Positions 59,788 through 64,000 of a stretch of DNA of 64,000 nt are shown here, piece after piece. The stretch covers positions 1-64,000 of the forward strand of contig CAZYCA010000037.1 in assembly GCA_964645405.1 (NCBI GenBank), read 5' to 3'. Position 1 is the stretch's first letter; every line of letters starts with the position of its first letter. The notes beneath the pieces were generated by a model. The model was not told where the DNA came from, ran no database searches, and worked only from the letters and a program-made list of their open reading frames with translations. The translations under genes and the position numbers were made by a program. The DNA is from JAMWDF01 sp964645405. Its GTDB lineage: Bacteria; Ratteibacteria; UBA8468; B48-G9; DSTR01.

Positions 59788-59825
59788 AAAAAAAAAAGAG
59801 GGCATCAAATGATGCCCTCTTTTTT
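59788..59825 (-). terminator. Rho-independent terminator after the porin gene
   Basis: A perfect 10-base stem AGAGGGCATC / GATGCCCTCT (59797-59806 and 59811-59820) with a 4-base loop. On the minus strand it is followed by ten T (59788-59797); a run of T also follows on the plus strand, so it could act in both directions. It is 13 bases past the porin stop codon. Confidence 0.93.
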
Positions 59826-59837
59826 ACCAACAACACC

Positions 59838-61145
59838 TTAGAAAGCCACATTCACAGAAGCAATTGCCTGCCAGGCATTGGCTGCATCAGCTTCGGTAAG
59901 ATTCTGCTGGCCATCGACATACTGCTTGATAGCCTTACCCTTCAAGAAGTAGCCAATATCCAGACCAAAGGAAAGGTCCTCAGTGTGAGCATAGGTGAGG
60001 TTTAAATCAATTTCATTGCCAACAGCCTTTGACACACCAATACCCGCAGGTTCCACTTTTCTCAGGTTGAAGTAGTTAAGGGACATACCAAGTTTCTCCA
60101 GCGGCTGAAGACCAAACCCTGCCTTTATCACCTGAGCATTTGATTCGGGTACTGCGCCTAGTACCTCTGAGAAAGCTGGATAGGCAATCGCACCAATTCT
60201 GCTGGCAATGTTAGCCGGGTAGACAGGAACCCATTCTTTAGTATCACTGCCTGCTTTTGGACCTGAGTACCGGCTATAGGTGAGGGACAATGTCGGCTTC
60301 ATTTCTACCGGGAAAGCATAGGATCCGCCAACATATCCTGCCCAACCAGTGTAACTTCCATTAGCAACGCCGTTGTCACCAAACTGACGGGCATACTCAC
60401 CCTTCAAGGATAAACCTTCAACTGCTGGAAGTTTTGCTTCTGCCCGGACCCCACCAGTCATTAACATGTCCTTTGGTTGGTTGTATGCTTTAACTTTGCT
60501 GACAAAATAGGGTTCCAGAGAAAAGTTTTCCGGTGCCCATTTCAGCGCTGCTCCGTAAAGGGTAACGTCACCTGGATTTGCTGGGCCACCATACGTTTCA
60601 TTAATCTTAGCCATGAAGGCTGTGATGCTCACCGGCACATTCTCCACAGCATAGTCTAACTTCACCGCATCAAAAGCCTTCTGGATACCAAGGTCTCTGG
60701 AAGTATTTTGCCGGCCGAAGTTGAGCGGGTAATTGCTGTAGTTGTATGCACTACCAACTACCAGACCTTCTCCCAGAAGAATTTCCTGGCGACCAACAGT
60801 CAGCGTTAATCCTTTAGTGAGTAAATCAGAAGCCTTGATGTAGCCGAGGTCCAGGTATACGGTGTTTCCCCCTATATTATTGTTCCAGTCTCTTTCATTG
60901 ATTAACCTGACCATGGTGCTGACATTGTCGCTGAGTTCTGCAGTCACATAGACCCTGATGGCACTGTGGATGAAATGTTGCTGGTCTTTCCTGACGCTAT
61001 CCTTAATGAAGTCAAAGTCTTTGCGGTAAATCATCTTCACACCAATGTCACCGCCGACCTTGACATTCTCCACTGCTGCCAGAGCCGGTAGTGTTAATCC
61101 TACCAGAATAGCTGCAGCAAGAATACTGAGTAGAGTCTTCTTCAT
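59838..61145 (-). CDS. Outer-membrane beta-barrel porin (alginate-export-like)
   Basis: A 435-residue exported protein with a clear signal peptide (ILAAAILVGLTLPALA) and a body of alternating amphipathic strands (VYVTAELSDNVSTMVRLINE, LTLTVGRQEILLGEGLVVG, LSLTYSRYSG) ending in VNVAF; the terminal Phe is the BAM insertion signal. GRQEILLGEG resembles alginate-export and phosphate-porin families. It is the only porin here, has its own terminator and tandem strong promoters, and is probably highly expressed. AAGGAG precedes ATG. Confidence 0.85.
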   Translation of the reverse strand: MKKTLLSILAAAILVGLTLPALAAVENVKVGGDIGVKMIYRKDFDFIKDSVRKDQQHFIHSAIRVYVTAELSDNVSTMVRLINERDWNNNIGGNTVYLDLGYIKASDLLTKGLTLTVGRQEILLGEGLVVGSAYNYSNYPLNFGRQNTSRDLGIQKAFDAVKLDYAVENVPVSITAFMAKINETYGGPANPGDVTLYGAALKWAPENFSLEPYFVSKVKAYNQPKDMLMTGGVRAEAKLPAVEGLSLKGEYARQFGDNGVANGSYTGWAGYVGGSYAFPVEMKPTLSLTYSRYSGPKAGSDTKEWVPVYPANIASRIGAIAYPAFSEVLGAVPESNAQVIKAGFGLQPLEKLGMSLNYFNLRKVEPAGIGVSKAVGNEIDLNLTYAHTEDLSFGLDIGYFLKGKAIKQYVDGQQNLTEADAANAWQAIASVNVAF

Positions 61146-61261
61146 TTTTGCTCCTTGTCGTTATCTATTCTCACCGCCACCGCTTCTGCGGTAACGGATC
61201 CCTTTTCTTCTACCCTTCCGTTCCTTCCTTCTTCTCCTGGTTTGCGCCCTTTAAATTTTTT

Positions 61262-61270
61262 CACCTCCTT
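61262..61270 (-). promoter_or_regulatory. Orphan Shine-Dalgarno in the porin leader
   Basis: Minus strand AAGGAGGTG, a near-perfect anti-16S match, lies about 117 bases upstream of the porin ATG and is followed not by ATG but by AAAAA-ATT-TAA. It may be a standby ribosome site, a start-stop (ATT-TAA) or a lost leader gene. A small hairpin (ACCGC-AGAA-GCGGT, about 61175-61188) lies between it and the porin gene. Confidence 0.45.
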
Positions 61271-61318
61271 TCCGGCAGATTAAACCGGAGGGAAAAGAAC
61301 GGAAATTCATTTTCGTTC

Positions 61319-61347
61319 ATTTTAAAACTCCCTGCTTTTTTTGTCAA
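61319..61347 (-). promoter_or_regulatory. Porin promoter P2 (proximal)
   Basis: Minus strand TTGACA (61342-61347), 17 bases, TAAAAT (61319-61324). Predicted leader about 165 bases. Confidence 0.8.
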
Positions 61348-61357
61348 GTGTTAACTG

Positions 61358-61387
61358 ATTTTACCCTTTTCTTTTGTCCCCTGTCAA
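61358..61387 (-). promoter_or_regulatory. Porin promoter P1 (distal)
   Basis: Minus strand TTGACA (61382-61387), 18 bases, TAAAAT (61358-61363). It stands 40 bases upstream of P2, so the porin has tandem consensus promoters. The region 61146-61415 holds only this regulatory leader. Confidence 0.75.
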
Positions 61388-61415
61388 TACTTTCTACTAC
61401 CAGTCTACCCGACAA

Positions 61416-62105
61416 TTATCTGTCTGTCAATAGCAAATTTCTTAAAGCCTGCCACTGCCTGAAAGTTGGTTGTCCTGGTGCTACTGCCCGGGAAAGACCA
61501 GCATAAGTAAAAAGGGAACCAAAAGAAAGCGGAACAATCCTTTCCAGAAGACTGGTACCCATAGGGATGATTACCAGAGAAGATTTCTGGCTATAGCAGG
61601 CAGTAAAATTGATAAGCTTCAATAACTGCCCTGGTGAATTGATCCTCACTGCCACTTTCAGAATATCCCCTTTTAGAAAACGAAACTTTCTGTAAAGCCC
61701 CATTAAGACAGAAACCGGCGGACAGCCTTTAAAGTTGTGATAAGAAAGTATCACCTTCTTCCCCTGCTGGTGCGCCAGTGGTAGTATCTTTCTGGCAAGG
61801 TTACTTTTAATCTCCAAATCAAGATAATCAACATCTGGCAAAACAAGCCGGAAAAGAGAGTCCCTCTTTTCTTCTGAAATCCGATACAGAGGAGCAGATT
61901 GTTCTTTCAACCAGCGGACAGTAGCTATCAGTCTGCCAGAAGTATAACTTTTTATTCTTTTCAGCCATCCTGGAAGCTGACTTTCTGGAAAATCCCTGAG
62001 GAAGCGGTCAATCCGTAGTTCCACCCAGCCAGCCTGACTCAGCGCTTGCCGCAGCAGTTTCTCTTTCTCTCCACCAGCTACTACCAGAGCCAGTTTCTCA
62101 TCCAT
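61416..62105 (-). CDS. aroD: 3-dehydroquinate dehydratase, type I
   Basis: A 229-residue class I dehydroquinase. ELRIDRF carries the Glu/Arg pair, VILSYHNFKG the His of the active site and GDILKVAVRI the Schiff-base Lys; PMG near residue 190 and the C-terminal APGQPTF are typical. It makes 3-dehydroshikimate in the shikimate pathway. It is 2 bases downstream of the PHP gene on one transcript that also holds Asp23 and accC. Confidence 0.9.
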   Translation of the reverse strand: MDEKLALVVAGGEKEKLLRQALSQAGWVELRIDRFLRDFPESQLPGWLKRIKSYTSGRLIATVRWLKEQSAPLYRISEEKRDSLFRLVLPDVDYLDLEIKSNLARKILPLAHQQGKKVILSYHNFKGCPPVSVLMGLYRKFRFLKGDILKVAVRINSPGQLLKLINFTACYSQKSSLVIIPMGTSLLERIVPLSFGSLFTYAGLSRAVAPGQPTFRQWQALRNLLLTDR

Positions 62106-62107
62106 CT

Positions 62108-62770
62108 TTAAAGTTTCAGCTGTGCTATTTTTTTCTCCGCTAAAAGCTCACTGGCTTTTAGAACTTTTTTCACATCACCTTTTTCCACACCGGCAGCAAG
62201 AATAATTCTTTCTGCCAGAGCATCATCAATCAGGTCTTCAGGCGCATGAGTATCAGTATTCAGCACCAGGGGAAAAGAAAATTTATACCATCTCTGTACA
62301 GTTAATCCATTGCCCAGACAGTGGCCTTTTCTGAAAGATAATTCTATGGCAATGCCTCTTTCCGCAGCTATTTCTGCTTCTTCTTCTGAAAGCAGACCAG
62401 GATGAGCCAGAATATCAATATCACTTTTTACTGCAGAAAGGTTTGTCCCCGGGATTACTGGTTCTACCAGCGTCTCCCCGTGAACTACCACCAAAACTGC
62501 ACCAAGATTTCTGGCAAGTTCTGCCAGTGCTGGAATTTGTTCCGGGACCACATGCGTAATTTCTGCCCCGGGAATAACCCTGACCTGCCCGCCATTATTA
62601 AGGTGTTTACTGGCTTCCACCGCGGCCTGCACCACAGTCCTGACATTAGAAAAATCAATGTGGTCGGTAAGGGCTAAAACTTTATATCCTTTCACCTCTG
62701 CCCTCCGGCAAAGCTCTGCTGGCAGAAGCTGGCCATCACTGAAAAAAGTATGCAGATGTAAATCAATCAT
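62108..62770 (-). CDS. PHP-domain metal-dependent phosphoesterase
   Basis: A 220-residue PHP protein, histidinol-phosphatase-like. Metal ligands lie in DLHLHTFFSDG, LALTDHIDFSN, IPGAEITHV, VVVHGETL, DILAHPGLLSEEEAE and NTDTHAPEDL. It resembles the short YcdX/PHP phosphoesterases rather than DNA-polymerase PHP domains. The substrate is unknown. It lies 3 bases after the Asp23 gene stop and 2 bases before aroD. Confidence 0.87.
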   Translation of the reverse strand: MIDLHLHTFFSDGQLLPAELCRRAEVKGYKVLALTDHIDFSNVRTVVQAAVEASKHLNNGGQVRVIPGAEITHVVPEQIPALAELARNLGAVLVVVHGETLVEPVIPGTNLSAVKSDIDILAHPGLLSEEEAEIAAERGIAIELSFRKGHCLGNGLTVQRWYKFSFPLVLNTDTHAPEDLIDDALAERIILAAGVEKGDVKKVLKASELLAEKKIAQLKL

Positions 62771-62773
62771 TTT

Positions 62774-63127
62774 TCATTTCTTTGGAGCAAGGTGCACACC
62801 CTTGACAAAAACATCAACTCTGGCAACTTTTAATCCTGCCATTTTTTCCACTTCTTCCCGGATGGCTTTCTGTACCTTGAATGTTACCTCTGGAATATTG
62901 ACTCCATAATCAACCACAATACTTAAGGTGAAACTTACCTCACCCTCTCCCACTACAACATGGATACCAGCATCAGGCCTTTTTTTAAAAAAATGAGTCA
63001 GCCCTGCTACCAGTCCGGTTTTAATCCGGTGAACACCGGGAACACCCATCGCCACCACACCGGCAATACTGGCAAGCACTTCTGTGTCAATTTTGACCTG
63101 GCCACCATTTTCTTCTACCATAGTCAC
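62774..63127 (-). CDS. Asp23/Gls24 family envelope stress response protein
   Basis: A 117-residue Asp23/Gls24 (YqhY/YloU-like) protein: VKIDTEVLASIAGVVAMGVPGV, VGEGEVSFTLSIVVDYGVNIPEV and ARVDVFVKGVHLA. It lies directly downstream of accC (3 bases), the same order as accBC-yqhY in Bacillus, where YqhY is linked to acetyl-CoA carboxylase regulation. AGGAGGTGAC precedes ATG. The AmaP-like partner is encoded at 50704. Confidence 0.9.
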   Translation of the reverse strand: MTMVEENGGQVKIDTEVLASIAGVVAMGVPGVHRIKTGLVAGLTHFFKKRPDAGIHVVVGEGEVSFTLSIVVDYGVNIPEVTFKVQKAIREEVEKMAGLKVARVDVFVKGVHLAPKK

Positions 63128-63130
63128 CTC

Positions 63131-64000
63131 CTAAGATTCCTTCTCCAGTAATCCTTCTGCCAGCGCCTTTTCCAGCCATCCCACATAATAACGACCATTA
63201 AGAAAAAGCGGGTGCCGAACAATCTTCCGGTGTAAAGGTAAGGTGGTTTTGACACCTTCAATAACCATTTCATCCAGGGCACGCTGCAGCTTTTCAATGG
63301 CTTCTTCTCTGTTTTTACCACAGCAGATTACCTTAGCCAGGAGACTGTCATAGAAAGGGGAAACAAAAGAATTATTTTCCAGATATGTATCCACGCGCAC
63401 ACCCATTCCTCCTGGCAGATGTAACCTGGTAATTCTACCCGGACTGGGCATAAAATTATTCTCGGGGTCTTCAGCATTGATCCGGCATTCAATCGCATGT
63501 CCACAAACTTTTACCTCATACTGCTTGAGTTTCAACCTTCCTTCTCTGGCAATAATAATCTGGTTTCTCACCAGATCAATCCCGGTTACCATTTCTGTAA
63601 CCGGATGTTCCACCTGAATACGGGTATTCATCTCCATAAAGTAGGCCTGACCGCCATCCACCAGAAACTCCATCGTGCCAGCGTTTTCATACTTTAAACT
63701 GCGGGCAATCCGTAACGCATAACGGGAAAGCCTGGACCGGAGAAAACTATTGACTGCAGGGGAAGGACTTTCTTCAATCAGTTTTTGATGTCGCCGCTGG
63801 ATGGAACAATCTCTCTCCGGAAAAATTAAGATATTCCCCTTTCTGTCGCCAAGAATCTGAATTTCCACATGCCTTGGTCTTTCTACATATTTTTCCAGAT
63901 ACAGTTCCGGGTTATCAAAGGCTGCTTTCGCTTCCTCCTGACACATCATCCAGGCAGTTTCAAACTCCTCCAGCTTCCTGACTATTCTCATTCCCCGGCC
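63131..64000 (-). CDS. accC: Biotin carboxylase of acetyl-CoA carboxylase (5' part beyond the window)
   Basis: The last 289 residues of biotin carboxylase; the frame is open to the window edge and begins GRGMRIV, part of the ATP-grasp glycine loop, so the first third is missing. Seen are YVERPRHVEIQILGD, ERDCSIQRRHQKLIEE, ENAGTMEFLVD, FMEMNTRIQVEHPVTEMVTGIDLV and the biotin-carboxylase C-terminal domain. It carboxylates the biotin carrier in fatty-acid synthesis. Pyruvate or propionyl-CoA carboxylase subunits use the same domain, but the AccC type is the simplest reading. It leads accC-asp23-PHP-aroD. Confidence 0.92.
   Translation of the reverse strand, partial: GRGMRIVRKLEEFETAWMMCQEEAKAAFDNPELYLEKYVERPRHVEIQILGDRKGNILIFPERDCSIQRRHQKLIEESPSPAVNSFLRSRLSRYALRIARSLKYENAGTMEFLVDGGQAYFMEMNTRIQVEHPVTEMVTGIDLVRNQIIIAREGRLKLKQYEVKVCGHAIECRINAEDPENNFMPSPGRITRLHLPGGMGVRVDTYLENNSFVSPFYDSLLAKVICCGKNREEAIEKLQRALDEMVIEGVKTTLPLHRKIVRHPLFLNGRYYVGWLEKALAEGLLEKES

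Noticed and set aside
1..64000. CRISPR arrays, rRNA genes, insertion sequences and classical riboswitches
   Set aside because: No regularly spaced repeats, rRNA segments, transposase genes or recognisable riboswitch cores were seen; the purine and thiamine genes have no aptamer-like leaders.

Overview
The window looks like part of the chromosome of an uncultivated, probably anaerobic, diderm heterotroph. Evidence for a diderm cell is a beta-barrel porin ending in Phe, a LolA/LolB-like carrier, heptose genes (gmhA, rfaE2), a lipoprotein NlpD-like factor and Spy/CpxP-type periplasmic proteins. Evidence for fermentative or anaerobic carbon flow is a four-subunit pyruvate/2-oxoacid:ferredoxin oxidoreductase and a PPi-type phosphofructokinase. 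Free-standing pseudopilins, Gfo/Idh/MocA oxidoreductases, a sialate O-acetylesterase and an esterase of the acetyl-xylan-esterase kind are common in Omnitrophota, Ratteibacteria, Planctomycetota and Lentisphaerota-like genomes. A candidate phylum of that sort is my best guess, but this is inference; no rRNA is present.

Layout. 1-4.8 kb: carbohydrate genes (Gfo/Idh/MocA oxidoreductase with a pseudopilin, a UroD-family protein, a sialate O-acetylesterase). 4.9-6.4 kb: an AT-rich patch with a lone DNA methyltransferase and a decayed gene, next to tRNA-Ser. 6.4-14 kb: two sugar-nucleotide epimerases, a pseudopilin with a HEAT-repeat protein, and the porCDAB operon. 14-25.6 kb: DUF72, xseB-xseA, PPi-PFK, HtrA, a site-2-type protease, IMPDH, PurM, then an ECF sigma / anti-sigma-like / two Spy-like proteins module. 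25.6-34.5 kb (mostly minus): CstA, sugar-phosphate isomerase, threonine synthase and an ApgM-family protein that I read as the missing homoserine kinase; a MazG-like protein, a tandem hydrolase, an AEC carrier and a PPC-domain protein with a probable ATT start. 34.7-40.3 kb (minus): a tightly overlapping signalling operon of GAF histidine kinase, CHASE2 adenylate cyclase, a FecR-GspG fusion and an SH3-NlpC/P60 hydrolase. 40.4-44.6 kb (plus): LexA, a small conserved protein, DinB, LysM-NlpC/P60, CapA, tRNA-Gly. 44.6-48 kb: a B12-binding radical SAM protein, a membrane protein, tRNA-Arg, tRNA-Lys with a duplicated 3' end, and a LolA-like protein. 48-55.8 kb (plus): nth, nlpD-like, dprA, amaP-like, gmhA, rfaE2, thiD2-thiE, ftsH, folE. 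55.7-64 kb (minus): mtaB, a sugar nucleotidyltransferase, tatD, nadC, the porin, aroD, PHP, Asp23, accC.

Regulation. Many promoters can be read directly (TTGACA/TATAAT type, often with an extended -10). A striking share place the predicted +1 on the start codon itself, with exactly 6 bases between the -10 box and ATG or GTG, so leaderless mRNAs appear common. Other genes carry a clear AGGAGG site. Gene density is very high and overlaps of 4 bases are frequent.

The most unusual items are the FecR domain fused to a GspG pseudopilin head inside the kinase-cyclase operon, the recurrent leaderless promoters, the ATT start, the tRNA-Lys 3'-end duplication around a structured 111-base insert, the CnrYXH-like ECF module and the IMPDH with a 24-residue insert.
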